Shown piece after piece: positions 1-11,717 of a stretch of DNA of 64,000 bases; positions within the stretch are counted from its first letter, which is position 1; each line of letters opens with the position of its first letter. Position numbers and translations under genes: made by a program. Below the pieces are notes generated by a model. That model searched no databases, was not told the origin of the DNA, and saw nothing but the letters and a program-made list of their open reading frames with translations. The stretch is from contig BCKL01000012.1 in NCBI GenBank assembly GCA_001600635.1, positions 62,001 to 126,000 of the forward strand, read 5' to 3'. This stretch comes from Leucosporidium creatinivorum (lineage: Eukaryota; Basidiomycota; Microbotryomycetes; Leucosporidiales; Leucosporidiaceae).

Positions 1-42
1 CAGCCCCCACTTCGTCGCGACTAGCTGATACGCTACATAATC

Positions 43-1252
43 ATGTCGAGCTCATCTCAGCAACCTACTGGTGAGTTGCCATTGACTCGCTACAGCCGAG
101 AAGAGCTCTGTACATCGCGCGAGCTCCGGCGGCTAACAACAGCTCTCTCGCGCCTTCAGGCCTGCACGGCAAGCGCAAGAAGGAGCTCGTAGCTATTGCC
201 AAGGACATGGGACTATCTCTGCTCCCTTCCGCTGGCAAATTTGATCGTAAGTACCGAGCAACAGCTTCACCGACGTCCGAAGCTCCGCTCACCCGCCTCC
301 TCCCCGCCTCGTTCAGTCGAGGAAGCAATTCGCGGTGCTCTCCGTGCTTCTCGGTCCCTCCGTACCAACCCCCTCTACTCGTACATCTGGGACTCCATGC
401 CCGACTCGCAGGACGATTCTTCGCAAGCCGACTCGGACTCTGAGAGCGACTCCGAAGAGGAGGAGGATCCTACGCCCGCCTACCGCCCTACTCGCGGTAC
501 TGGCACTCCTCGTCGCTCTTCCTCGATCAACAAGGTTGCCCACAAAGTAGCGAGCAAGGTCGCCTCGGTCGAGCAGAGTGCCCTCGCCGTCGCTTCTCCT
601 CGTCGCCTTACTCGGTCGACCAGCCAGCTTGGCCTCATCGTGCGGAAGAGCAGCACCAACCTCCGGGAGGCGGCTCTTGTCGCCAAGGACGAGACTGTCA
701 GCGCTGTCGCTGCTACTCAGGAGCTGCTGTCGACTTCGTGGACCCTCACTTCGGTGCTCGTCGGCGCCGAAATTGCCTACTTGGCTTGGGCCGCGGTGCC
801 CTGGAAGCAAGTGGTGAGTTTGAGACGCAGCCAAGAAGCTAAGCCTATGCTGACTCGCTGTGCAACAGACCTACGGACCTCAGAAGTGGCTCACTCGCTC
901 GCCCACTCCCGCCTTCTCCTTCACCATCCCGGACCTCGCCATCCTCCTCCACCCAACCTTCACCACCTCCTTCGTCCGCTGGTCACTCCTCACCATCCTC
1001 CTCCCCCTCATCATCTCCCTCTTCCTCGCCTTCCCCGGCCCTCGGTCTCGTCGCTCTTCGGCTCGGCGCTCGATCGCCCCTCCCAACGCCCTCTCCTTTG
1101 CCTTGGCTCGTCTCGCCATCACCATCCTCACCGGCTATGTCTTTTCGCATCCCAGCAAGACGCAATGGTCGTTCGAGTCGGTGGAAGGATCCGCTGCCAT
1201 CTCGGTAATCGGCTCGGCGCTCTCGGCGGCGTTCGCTGCCCTTGACCATTGA
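43..1252 (+). CDS. Membrane protein with N-terminal SAP/HeH-like motif
   Basis: Four exons can be joined in frame: 43-70, 160-246, 317-813 and 869-1252, each intron having GT..AG ends. The predicted protein starts MSSSSQQPTGLHGKRKKEL. Residues of about 12-50 read like a helix-extension-helix (SAP/HeH) fold, with the pattern KKELVAIAKDMGL then a Gly and LEEAIRGAL. An acidic Ser/Asp/Glu stretch and a Ser/Arg-rich linker follow. The C-terminal half has hydrophobic segments near codons at 735-800, 985-1030 and 1200-1245, so it is a membrane protein. HeH-plus-membrane architecture is known from inner-nuclear-membrane proteins of the Heh1/Src1 class. That placement is inference, because I do not recognise a definite family. 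The start is the only ATG giving an open short first exon. The gene ends about 200 bp before LHS1. Confidence 0.7.
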
Positions 1253-1457
1253 GGAGGCTCGGGATGTGTACTCTCCTGTGTATTCTGTGGCTTAGCGAAT
1301 ACGTGTTCGGTGATGATTCAGTGTTCTTTAGACCGAATCCTTGGCTCTTGAGACCGGCGCGTCGCCTTGACGTGTCGAAAGCGAAGGTCATCGACGCTCT
1401 GCGCTCCCTTTCTCTCTCTCGCCCTCCTCGTCTCTCTCTCGAGCTTCAGCACCAGCG

Positions 1458-4400
1458 ATGCGGTTAACGACACTAGTGAGCAGCGCCGTAGCGTTTGCCA
1501 CCTTCTTCACTCCCATCTCTGCTGCCGCTCTACTGGCTATCGACTTGGGCACCGACTCGTTCAAAGCGTCTCTCATCAAGCCGGGAGTGCCCTTTGACGT
1601 TCTCGTCACCAAGGAAGGGCGTAGGAAGACTCAGTCGCTAGTAACACTGCGCAAGGATGATCGCTGGTTCGGTGGTGAAGCGGCCAACTTGGTACGTGGT
1701 GCTTTGCGCGCGCTGCTCGCGACTTTGTGCCGGACCCTTTCGAACGAGCGAAAGAGCTGACGAGGGACGTAACTACAGGCTACTCGCTTCCCACAAGATA
1801 CATTCGCAGCAGTCAAGCTCCTACTCGGACACCCTGCATCGCACCCCAGCGCTCAGCTGCATCAATCCCTCTGCTCCCTACCCCTCGGCACTACTTCTCG
1901 CGGCGCTCCGACCATCAGCTCTTCGCAATCCTCCTACCCGGTCGAAGAAGTCCTTGCGATGCAGCTTGCCTACACCAAGGAGGTGGCAGACGAGACGGCA
2001 GGAGAGAGCGTCAGGGATGTGGTCATTACCGTCCCCGGATGGTTCTCTCAGAGCGAGAGGCAGGCTGTACTGGATGCTGTTGAGCTCGCTGGATTGAGGA
2101 GCATTGGTCTCGTCAACGATGGTGCCGCTGGTGAGTCTCCAAGCTCCCCCGAGCCGCTTCAACGCCGAATGGAAGCTCACCGAGCCTCCCTCCTTTCCCT
2201 TCCCTCAGCTGCGGTCAACTATGCCATGACCCGCACCTTCCCCGCCACCCCCTCTTACCACCTCTTCTACGACCTCGGCGCCTCATCCCTCCGCGCCACT
2301 CTCGTCTCGCTCAAATCAGCCATGCTCCCCGACCCCTACTCCCTCGCCGCCAAGCCCGAGCTCAAGAACGTGACAAGCGTCACTGTCCACGGCTTTGGAT
2401 TTGATGTTAATGTTGGTGGATACCAGCTTGATAGGATCGTTAGGGATATTATGGTCGAGGAGGTCGAGAAGAAGGGAAGCGAGGTCAAGGGAGATCGGAG
2501 GGCTATGGCTAAGCTGCTCAAGGAAGCGAGCAGGGTCAAGCAGGTCCTCAGCGCTAACACCGCTAGTGCTGCCAGGGTGAGTGCTGTGCTTCGAGCCTCG
2601 CTTAGCTTTCCTGAAGTCGAGGCGAACTGAGCTGACTTTCTCGGCTTTCGTCGCCCGCTCAGATTGAGGGTCTCATCGAGGACACCGACTTCCGCTCCGA
2701 GATTACTCGCGAGCAGCTCGAGTCGCGCGCCGCCGACCTCATCCCCCGCTTCACCCAGCCCATTCACGACGCTCTCGCCGAGGCCAAGCTGACGATGGTA
2801 GGCCCGGCATCGGCTTCTCTAGCTTTGAGACTCGAGCTGACTCACTGCTCGACACCCACAGGACGACATCGAGTCGGTCATTCTCATCGGAGGTACCTCG
2901 CGCGTCCCCATGGTGCAGGCCGCCGTCGCTTCAGTCGTCGGAGAGGAGAAGATCGCTAAGAATGTCAACGCTGAGGAGGCTCCCGTTCTCGGTGCGTCGA
3001 ATGAAGCATACTACGTCTCTCTCGCTGCTTCGACGCTGACTCTCGGTCTCCACCAGGTGCTGCCCTCTACGGCGCTGGTATCACTCGTGGCTTCCGCACC
3101 AAGGACATTCGCGTGCAGGACGTCACTCCCTACGGCATCGACGTCTCGTACGAGGCCGACAAGTCTACTGAGGGTGCGCCTGCTTCGTGTCATCTCAACG
3201 CCGCCGAGCTGACCTTCCTTCTCTCGCTTTCGCAGACGCCGAGCCCCGCACCATCAACACTCACCTCTTCCCTGTGCTCGCCAAGACGGGCGTCAAGAAG
3301 ACGATGACTTTCAAGAAAACTTCGGACTTCGCCATCCAGTTCAGCTACCGCAAGACTGGTGCTCAGAGGTGGGTTCTTCTGCCGACTTCTTCCCACTCAA
3401 ATCGCTCACCCTCTCCTTCCTCCGATTCTATAGAGACTCCCTCATCCCCGACACCATCTTCGAGACGACAATCAACGGCCTGAGCTCCGCCTTCGAGAAC
3501 AAGACGGCCGACGCCATCGCCAACGCGACCGTCAAGGTCACTATCGAGCTCAACGAGTCCAACATCATCTCGGTCAACAAGGCTGTCGTCATCTTCCCCG
3601 AGGAGGATGTCGCTGCTTCCAACACGTTCAACGGTGGGCTTTACTCTCGCTCGTTTCTGCCCCGCCGAGCTGACTCTCGCCCCTTCCGTCCCTCGCCCCA
3701 CACGTAGACAAGCTCAAGGGCCTCCTCGGCAAGTTTGGCGGCAAGGACTCCACTGCTTCGGCCGACGACGCCGCGACCAACTCGAACGACCCCGACGCCC
3801 CCAAGGTGGAGAACCCCTTCGGCGATGTTCCCGAGGAGGACAAGGCCGCCACTAAGGCCAAGTTGGAGGAGCTGATGCGTCAGAACAGCCTCCAGAGTGC
3901 GAATTCGACGGTCAAGCTGAGCGTCAAGACGGCGGGAGGGGAGAGGAGCGGTATGTCGGATGAGGAGAAGACGGAGGCGAGGAAGCGGTGAGTTTGTCGA
4001 TGCGCGCTCGACTCGATCGTCTCGGAGACCAATGCTGACCCTCCGGCTCGCCGAATCGAACAGGCTCCGCGAGGCCAAAGCCGCCGAGACCCGTAAGCTC
4101 CAGCGAGAGGAAGCTCGCAACGTTCTCGAGGCGTACATCTACAAGGTCCGTGACCTGGTGGAGGATGTCGCGTTTGGCGAGTCGAGCCAGGAGCACGAGA
4201 GGAAGGTCATTAGGGAGAAGACGGAGGCTGCGAACGAGTGGCTGTGGGATGAGGGAGAGAGCGCAGCGACGAAGGAGTTGAAGGCTAAGAAGGGGGAGAT
4301 TGAGTGAGTCATCTCGTCTCGCTGACTCGACGCAAGAGATGGAGCGCTGATTGCGATGGCATCACAGGAAACTCGTCAAGCTCGTCACCTCGCGCGCGAC

Positions 4401-4800
4401 CGAAGCCCTCTCGCGCCCCTCCCTTCTCTCCTCCCTCCACTCCCTCCTCACCTCCGCAACCACCTTCCACACCTCCGCCACCCACAACGACACTCTGACC
4501 GACCTTAGGAAGTACACCACTACCGAGCTCGACGCTCTTAAGACCCTCGTCAGCGAGGCGAAGGAGTGGGTCGAGGGCGCCGTGAAGAAGCAGGAGGGGC
4601 TCAAGAAGTGGGAAGACCCGGTCCTACTGGCGAAGGATTTGGAGAGGAGGATTAAGGATGTGGGTAGGGAGGTGGAGAAGTTGAGGAAGAAGAAGGCGCC
4701 GAGGAAGAGCAAGGTCGCTAAGGAGACGACGACGAGCTCGACGACCGAAGCTAAGCCGGAGGAGACCAACAAGGAGGAGAGGAAGAAGGATGAGCTGTAG
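1458..4800 (+). CDS. LHS1: ER lumenal Hsp70 chaperone, GRP170/Lhs1 type
   Basis: This is an Hsp110/GRP170-like chaperone that acts in the ER lumen as nucleotide-exchange factor for BiP and helps protein import and folding. The start at 1458 gives a signal peptide (MRLTTLVSSAVAFATFFTPISAA) followed directly by the Hsp70 phosphate-binding start LLAIDLGTDSFKASL. Later exons carry VVITVPGWFSQSERQAVLDA, YDLGASSLRATLVSL and IESVILIGGTSRVPMVQ, all Hsp70 ATPase landmarks. The C-terminal part is an extended charged helical region, and the protein ends KKDEL before the stop, an ER-retention signal. Readable exons include 1458-1691, 1779-2130, 2209-2576, 2663-2797 and 2862 onward, about eleven in all. 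Introns show clear CTGAC branch sites. Length (about 900 codons) suits the family. It is confidently identified; only the exact middle exon borders are approximate. Confidence 0.93.
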
Positions 4801-5297
4801 AGTCGTGCATGGACGTTGAGTAGCATTGTGGCAGCCAATCAAGAAGCTTGCCCTCATCTCTCGAGTTTGAACGCAGTCTGAGTCGCGAGAGCCTGACTGA
4901 TCTGCCCGCCAGCAGACATTCGCTCTCATGCTGGTACCGATAGCGTCTCTGGCTCGCACGCGTCTTGCGCTCATCCTGTGCAGTAGTGTCGAGTTGGAAG
5001 GAGAAAGCTGACCTCGGCGCTCGGTTTGCTGTTCGGTCGGCTTGCTCTCCTTCGCTACTTGCTGAGTCGGTCATCTCGTAGGTAACAAACGCTGCGGCAG
5101 AGCCTTCTTTTTACACACTTTGAGGGAGAGTGAGAAACGTCGAAGCTGAAGAGCGATGATTGAGGATTGGGAGGGGGTTGGGAACTACACGAAATCTCGA
5201 CAACGAAAGGAGAGGGGGAGGGAGTAGAGACACATAGAGAGAGAGAGAGAAGCACAGCAGGTAGAAGTGGGGTATGAAAGCGAGCTAAGACCGAGAT
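4801..5297. other. Convergent 3' flanks of LHS1 and NHP6 with a GA microsatellite
   Basis: No gene is visible. LHS1 and NHP6 converge here, so this is shared 3' UTR and terminator DNA. A short (GA)n run lies at 5236-5252, close to the NHP6 stop. Short open frames on the minus strand lack any recognisable content. Confidence 0.6.
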
Positions 5298-5861
5298 TTA
5301 CTCGTCGTCCGAATCGGCAGCCTTCTCCTCCTCGTCCTCATCGCTGTCGGCCTTCTTGGGCGCGGGCTTGGCCTTGGGCTTGGACTCGTAGGCCTCCTTC
5401 TCAGTCTCGTAGCGACCCTTGTCGTCGTTGGCTTGCTTGACGAAGGGCTGTTTGATAGGGGGAGAGAGGGCGAGGTCAGTCAACACGTGAGGAGCGAGCG
5501 GCGCGTCGAGCGGAGGGCGCGTGAGATTGGGTAAGAGAAGCGCACCTTCTTCTCGTCGTCGTCCATCTCCTTCCACTTGGCGCCGAGAAGCTTGCCGAGG
5601 TCACCTGTAGGATGATAGGAGGAGCGAGGAGGGAGGGACGCGACCGAGACGCGTCAGTTGTTGCTTGTCGAGCGGTATAGACGCTTCAGACTCACCGAAG
5701 GAAGCCTCAGGGTTCTCCTCCTTGACGATGGAGCGGTGCTCCTGGGAGAAGAACATGTAGGCCGAGAGGGGGCGCTTGGGAGCGTTGGGGTCCTTCTTGG
5801 GCTTCGCCGCCTTGGTTCCCGTGTCCTTCTTTCCGGCGCGGGGCTTGGACTCCTTGGCCAT
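5298..5861 (-). CDS. NHP6: HMG-box chromatin protein NHP6
   Basis: This is a small non-histone chromatin protein with one HMG box that bends DNA and helps nucleosome remodelling (FACT, Spt16-Pob3) and transcription. Three exons read on the minus strand: 5861-5696, 5604-5546 and 5447-5298. The protein begins [15 protein letters not shown], a basic tail, then the box from [19 protein letters not shown] through [20 protein letters not shown] to [19 protein letters not shown]. It ends in an acidic tail ([16 protein letters not shown]). Splice junctions preserve the HMG box exactly. Yeast Nhp6 has the basic N-tail but not the acidic C-tail; HMGB and some basidiomycete versions do have one. The first ATG upstream of the basic tail was chosen as start. 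Confidence 0.95.
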
Positions 5862-7936
5862 TGTTGTTGATGTAGAGTAGAGGTGGCTGTAATAGAGGTG
5901 CAGAAGCGAGTCAGCTGTCGGCTTTCGAAGGCATTGTTTGTCGGGAGGTTGAGAGGGCGAAGGGCCAGGCCTCTCGCCGTTGATGCAAGAGGCGATGACA
6001 AGGTGTGATAGGGACTTGTAGCTCATTGAACGCGTAGCCGACCCGTGAGCTACTCCCCTAGTGAGGTACAGGAGAGAGGGAGCAGTCGACTGTATGCTCC
6101 CGCTCTGAGCCTCTGAGCAAACGAGCTCTCGAGGTGGCAGGCAGGAAGAGACTTACGTGGTAAGGGAAGATGTAGTCGAGTAGGTGCTGGAAGCGAGTAG
6201 ATGAGCCTGTACTAGACTGCAGAGTGAAGACAATGAGCGATTATTGACTTTGGCCCAGCGCTCAGCGTTGGCTCAGGCAGAGCACTCACAGGCGGAGAGG
6301 GTGAGGGAAGAGCGAGAGAGGCGAGCAGCCAGCGCAGGCTCAAGTGAGCCCTGTACCCCTTTCTTTTTCATCGCTCATTTCTACTCGAAATCGTTCCTCT
6401 ATGCTACAGCAAGCTTTACTTCTCTGCAACTCGCCTACAGAAGTGCACCTCAGCCGCCCAGCTGAGCTTCGACCGGCTCGCTCTGAGACATTCCCCGCTT
6501 CTCCCGGCTCATGTCGAGCTACAGCTTGCTGAGGTGGTCAAGGGGGTTGCTGGGATGCAGCAGATTGCGAGCGAACGTCCTGGGAGGGCTAGAGCTTGCC
6601 GCCGGACGGCTTTTCGGCGCCGAAATCGACCTGCTCGGCGACCTTCTGGCGGGCTCTGCTGCACATCGGAGAAGGATGAGCGCGAGAAGCGCTGGTCGGA
6701 AGCTCCTGCATATACTTTAGCGTCGTCCAGCGTCATGCGGTAGCTGCTATCGCGGTACAGAATCTGCTAAGTGATCGCCGAAGCGGTCCTTCGTCTCGTT
6801 CCGGCCCATTTTGCGGGTCACAGCAACCGGGCACCAGCTCGACAGGGAGCAGACAGATATTCAGTGTCACTATCAAGGTCCCCTTGCCGCTTGCGGTGGC
6901 TGAGTCGCTCTCTGTAAGTGGTTTTGAACCTCCGAGTGGTCGCCGAACCTCTCTTTTCGCCCTCTATGCCCTCTTGAGTGAGCAACGAGCTTGGCATTTG
7001 GTCCTAGTTGTCTGCATACATCGATTACCCCGCTCGATAGTGAATTGAGGCTGTAACTCTCTCCGCACGGGAACTTGAGACTCAGCGCCGAGCTGCTGAT
7101 AGCTCCAAAGAGTACCGGTACAGCGCAGGACTGGAGAGAAGTCGAGCTCGAGTAGCAGTAGCACGCTCCCGCGCAACCCATAGCACTAGAGAACGCCTCC
7201 TTTTCCCCTTCACTCGACCCTCCTCTGCTCGTCATGGACGGAATACGGCCAAGTTCGAAAGTGGTTCAAGGAGGCTCATTTTGGGAGGCTGCCGATCGTG
7301 TTATGTGTGTCGTAGGGCAATCAGAAGCATCTCAGGCGCAAAGTTACATGTCCTCCAGCAATTCGAAGTTCGGTGCTCGGCTTGAGCTCAACGACGGCCT
7401 GAGTGAGCTACAGCGTCCGGTATACTACAGGGAGGCTAAGAGGTCATTTCACGAGGCGTATAGAACCCTCTTCCGAGCTCGTCGCTCACTCCAGAGGACC
7501 CTGGAGCCATCAAAGGCGAGATGAGAGTTTCGGTACGATGGGCGAGCGAGGTGGCCGAAAGGTCTTTGCGTTGCTTGGACTTATTTTTGGGATCTTTAGG
7601 GTTGGAAGTGCGAGAGAGGCCAGAGGACCTTGAAGTGGATTTGAGCTGGGAGAGTTGGGAACCTCCCATGGCTGTAGTAGAGTCGACTGGCGAGGAGCGA
7701 GACGAGGTGAGAGCTCAAACAGAGAAAGCTGAGAGAGCCGAGAACTGAGTCCGAGACGCACTGCGCAAGGGGAAGAGAAGAGGGGTCGAGTCAGTTGTGG
7801 TTCTACAGCTCGTTATACCAAAGCTATTCGATTAAGAGCTACTATTATCCCTCTGCACCGAAATTGCTTGTGCTACAGCTCGAACCTCGCTCCGCTCCGC
7901 TGAACCTTGGGCTCGGACCACCGTAGGAAATTTAGA

Positions 7937-8043
7937 GGCGTAATTTACCCTGGGTGGCCCTTTTTTACCGCTTGACCCCATCGGTAAAACGAAATCCGAG
8001 TAAATTACGCCGGCCTCGATTACGCTGGTGCTCACCAGCGTAA
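7937..8043. repeat. Cluster of three perfect inverted repeats
   Basis: Three perfect inverted repeats sit in 107 bp. GGCGTAATTTAC (7937-7948) pairs with GTAAATTACGCC (8000-8011). Nested inside it, TTTTACCG (7963-7970) pairs with CGGTAAAA (7982-7989). Directly after, TTACGCTGGTG (8020-8030) pairs with CACCAGCGTAA (8033-8043) over a 2-base loop. The block is AT-richer than its surroundings. It could be a MITE or transposon end, or a structured RNA. No target-site duplication was identified. Confidence 0.75.
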
Positions 8044-10977
8044 ACGGCCAAGGTGCTGTAGGCCTCTAGCGGCCTTCAGATTCTCGCTGTAACTTCCACC
8101 ATATTGGGGGCTTCGGTGTGAGGAAAAACGAGGGGATTAGACCAGATTTGAGCAAGTTAGCCCTGCCCGCTCCTACTTAGGCTGAGCGGCGGCGAGAGCT
8201 GGCTGGCGAGCTCGACGGCCGAGCTCACTCACAGGCGTCCTTTGATTGCGTTGAAGGGGTGCAGCACAGTGCGAGTACCTAAATACATCTACGCGCCGGA
8301 GCCCAGCCTCGTCGGGCAACCTCCATCTGGAGAGAGCAAGAGCAAGCGCGCTAGCGGCCAGCCGACTCGGCGAAGCTGGAGACGACCAACCAGCGGCGAG
8401 CCAGCCTTCTCCATACCAGACACCTACCGTTTGAGGTTGATTAGAGACGCCTCTGGATGTTCGACCTCTACGGATGCCCTCCAGTCGATTAACAATCGTC
8501 TGAGTGAGCCGCCGAGTACCTTCGGCGCTCGACTCCGTCCTCAGACACAGAGGCTGCCTACTTCAGCAAGGCTACAGACACGAAACTCTGGCAAACTTAA
8601 GCGCTCGAGAGCCGTCTCATGTGACACAGAGCGAGAGAGCGCTCGACTTTCCAGGAGCGTGAGCTGGCGCCGAGCTGCCCCTTGACCGACGAGGCCAACA
8701 AGACTGATTCGGGCCTCGCTGTTTGGGTCGAGCTGTAGGAAACACTAATTTCGCGGGACCTATCGCTCGAGTCCCCTGACTCGAGCTGCAACGGGAGAGC
8801 GGGCGCTTCTCGAGCGGGGGCAGCTGAGCTTCTCTTCGCAAGTCGAGATCAGCCTGGTCGATTGGAAGCTCGCGAGACGGCTCTAGCTGTAGTCTAAAAG
8901 GGGGTGGCGCCGCCGAATGCTCAAGGGCGCCTCAGCTCGCGTGTAGAAGAAGTCGATCAACCCTCCGGAGCTCGGCGCTGGTCTGCTCGCCTGCGTTGTA
9001 CTTGCTACGTTCTCGCTAGGCTTTCCGAGGGAGAGTGGGACGTCTGTAGTAGTAATGTAATGCTTTCGACTGGGCCGCTGGGCCCTTTCCTGCTGGCAAG
9101 GGCTATAAAAGCGTCGAATGGCCCCTCGGCGCTCCTTGTCGAGTTTCCTCCTCCCCTGGGGGCTACTTGCAGGCCATCTTAGGCGCGGATGATGGAACCT
9201 TGAGTATGCAACTCCCCCGAGGCGGCGTCGTATGAGGCCCACGATGTCAAGAAGAGGCCATAGCCGTCTGAGGATGGCTGAGGTCCCAGCCAGCGTCAGT
9301 CGCTGCTGTACGGTACAGATTCACATGGGCCATACCTGGTAGTAGCCGCTGATGATGCTGTTAGGTCGCGGGGAGAGGTGCGGTACATGACGAGAGTTGC
9401 AGGAAGCAGAGAGACGGCTGACGAGGGGTTTGGACTTATGCGATTTCGAGCTTCGAATCCATCGCCAAGGTTGCTCTCCTCCCACTCGCTCCGCACCTCG
9501 TCAACTCGCCTACAACTCGCTCGCCCAGACTAGGCCCTACTCCCTACCGACATGCTACATCTCTTGCAACTCTCTCCAGGTGCCGCCCTTCTCGAAACGA
9601 CTTTGCCTCTTTGAACGGATTCGCTCTTCTCGTCCGCTGTCAATGCCCCGCCTACACCCCAGGAGCTAGGCGACCTACTCAAACGGGTTCCAAGATGTGC
9701 GCTCGTAGCCTACGGAACGTTCGACGGCGCTCAACGACTCAGAACCCACCGTCTCGACGTGGAAGGCCAAGGCCTCGTGCAACAAGCGCCAGAGGCTAGG
9801 GGATTCAGCTCGGGCTGTCGACCAGGTGCGTAGGACTGTGCATGTTAGCTTTATTGGCCCCGGACGATGAGCTTGGCGAGATGGCCTCGGCTCTGCTTGT
9901 CGTCGGCCTCTTGGGAGATGGGACGGTAGCTGACTTGCGCTCGCTTCGCACAGGAATGATATCGGACGACTTGCACAACCGCGCGTGCGCTTGGGCGAGG
10001 TGTGCTCCCTCTTGTCGCGGACTGACTTGGTGAGTCGTTGTTCCCGTTCCGCTCGTCGGCGCTCAACCTTCGGCTTGACCGTCGTGCCCTCTTGCCGGCC
10101 GTGTCTCCCTTCCGCCGACTCCAACCCGAACATCTCAACGCTTTCTCAAGTCCAGCGCTGACCGCTTCTCCGCGCAGCGCAGGCTTGGTCGTGCTTTCGC
10201 TCTACCTCGCTCCCTTTCGGCTCGTCAAGCGGCAGGCTGAGTCGGGCCAGCCAGCTACAAACGGACGCTTCTGGTGCGCGACACCAGCTAGTTTTCGTCT
10301 TTCGGAGAAGCTGACCTTCATCACCGCGTCGCAGGACTCTGCTTCGCCGCTCCTTCCCACGAGCGAGCGACAACCTGACGCGGCGCAGAGGGTCGAACGC
10401 GCCTGCAGTGGTGAGTCTTCTGCTTCAGCTCCCATCTCTTACGAGCGTTCACTAATCTGTTACCTCACACCCAGTGCCCCAACCACTGGTAGCGCCTCTC
10501 ACTTGGGCTCTATGCCAGCGATTGGCCGTTCGCTCGCCATCGCTTCGTGCGCCGACAAAGTAAGTCCAAACGTCCCCTGCGTTTCCTCCGCCTTGCGCCG
10601 ACCCGCTTCTACTATTCAGGGTCTCCTTTCAGCGAGGAGAGGCAAGGCGGCTAGCCGGGAGGCGGGGCACAGCGTCGGTATAGGCGCCGAGCGGAGTGTG
10701 AGCTGACACCTGAGTACGGGACCGGGGGGCTCGAGGGCGCGTAGGGTCAACAACACGATGTGTAACGATGAGCTTTGCACCGCTCAACTACCAATGACCG
10801 CTGGGAGCCGACCGAGAGCCGCAGAACCGAGCGAGCGGGATAGGGTCCGAGGTGCGCTCGGGAGGATACTACGGGGGCTGTACGCTCGCATAGCGGTGGT
10901 ACAGGTGTCCAACATCCGAGCCTTGTCCGCTCTGGCTGGGGCGTGGGCTACAACGCGCGTGAGAGCACCCACCGCGA

Positions 10978-11285
10978 GCGCCGAGCTGGGAGAACAAGGG
11001 CCGGCTTAAACTCGGTTTTAGCGCGTGGCAGCTCGTAGCGAGGGTCACCGACCATAGTCTGCTCAGCCGTTAGCGGCTCCGTCGCTCCGGTGCTGTGTAG
11101 CGTGCGTGGCAGCGCTCAGAAGCAGCGCCGAGCTGGGCGAACAACACCTTGTCGATAATGGTCTATATGTCTCGACAGCTGGCGAGCGGGTTGAAGGACT
11201 GTAGTCTACTCAGCCGTTCGCATCTCAGCTCTTGGTGAGCTCCGTAGGAGGCTCGGCAGGCCTCGAGGTGGAGAGAGGCGCCGAG
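10978..11285. repeat. Diverged tandem repeat, period about 147 bp
   Basis: GCGCCGAGCTGGG-GAACAA at 10978 recurs at 11125. TAGTCT-CTCAGCCGTT at 11055 recurs at 11202. Both pairs are offset by exactly 147 bp, and scattered matches continue between and after them without gaps. The word GCGCCGAG near 11278 may begin a third unit. The copies differ at many positions, so the duplication is old. Confidence 0.55.
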
Positions 11286-11445
11286 AAGTCACATTGTGCT
11301 ACATCAGCTCTACGCTCTCGCGCATTGGATGGGAGTCCCTTCTAATTCACAGGAGCGTGCCACTCGCTGTATGCTCTTCTCAGACCTCTGTGAGAGGTAC
11401 AATCTAATTGCCCTGTCCCTTACCTTGGGCGTTCGGTGCTTGTCT

Positions 11446-11590
11446 AATTCACCAGCGTAAAGTGACCGATCCTGGCGGTAAACCTTGTGCGGTGCTTTAC
11501 TAGTGCAGGACCACAAGTAAACGAATTAAATTACTAGTCTCCGGCGCTAGTAAACCAATTGATTTGACCCAGTGTGATTTACCGCAGTGC
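11446..11590. repeat. AT-rich island with GTAAA/TTTAC words in both orientations
   Basis: About seven GTAAA- or TTTAC-type words lie in 145 bp. They include CACCAGCGTAAA (11450-11461), the same 12-mer as in the palindrome cluster at 8033-8044. TTTACTAGTGC and GCGCTAGTAAA form an imperfect inverted pair. The island resembles the 7937-8043 block, and the two bracket 3.4 kb without genes. Confidence 0.5.
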
Positions 11591-11717
11591 CATTTTCCAC
11601 GGTGGGACGCCCGGGGGACTCCTTCGATTCCCTCTCTCTTCCTCTTACGCTCTCGTTCTCTAGTCAACTCGCCTCGGAGCACTGTCACAGCTTCTGTAAG
11701 ACATCAGTCACACGGTC

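Larger units (their letters stand above)
5862..11717. other. Gene-poor tract, about 5.8 kb
   Basis: The first 300-400 bp are presumably the promoter and leader of NHP6. Beyond that, no frame has a recognisable domain, a start with a plausible splice series, or codon usage like the neighbours. Open frames here stay under about 220 codons, lie on both strands and overlap one another. The tract contains the palindrome cluster at 7937-8043, a diverged 147-bp tandem repeat at 10978-11285 and an AT-rich GTAAA island at 11446-11590. I looked for tRNA B boxes and rRNA and saw none. It may be decayed mobile DNA, a non-coding RNA locus or simple intergenic DNA. Confidence 0.55.

Noticed and set aside
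9675-10706. Open frames of 152-222 codons on both strands in the gene-poor tract
   Set aside because: They overlap each other, have no recognisable domain and are Arg/Ser-rich in a way expected of GC-rich non-coding DNA.
7937-11590. CRISPR-like array or complete transposon
   Set aside because: There are no regular spacers, no transposase frame and no target-site duplication; only palindromes and word similarity are seen.
6250-11700. tRNA or rRNA genes in the gene-poor tract
   Set aside because: GGTTC-like words (for example near 7264 and 9450) lack the paired T-arm and any cloverleaf context.
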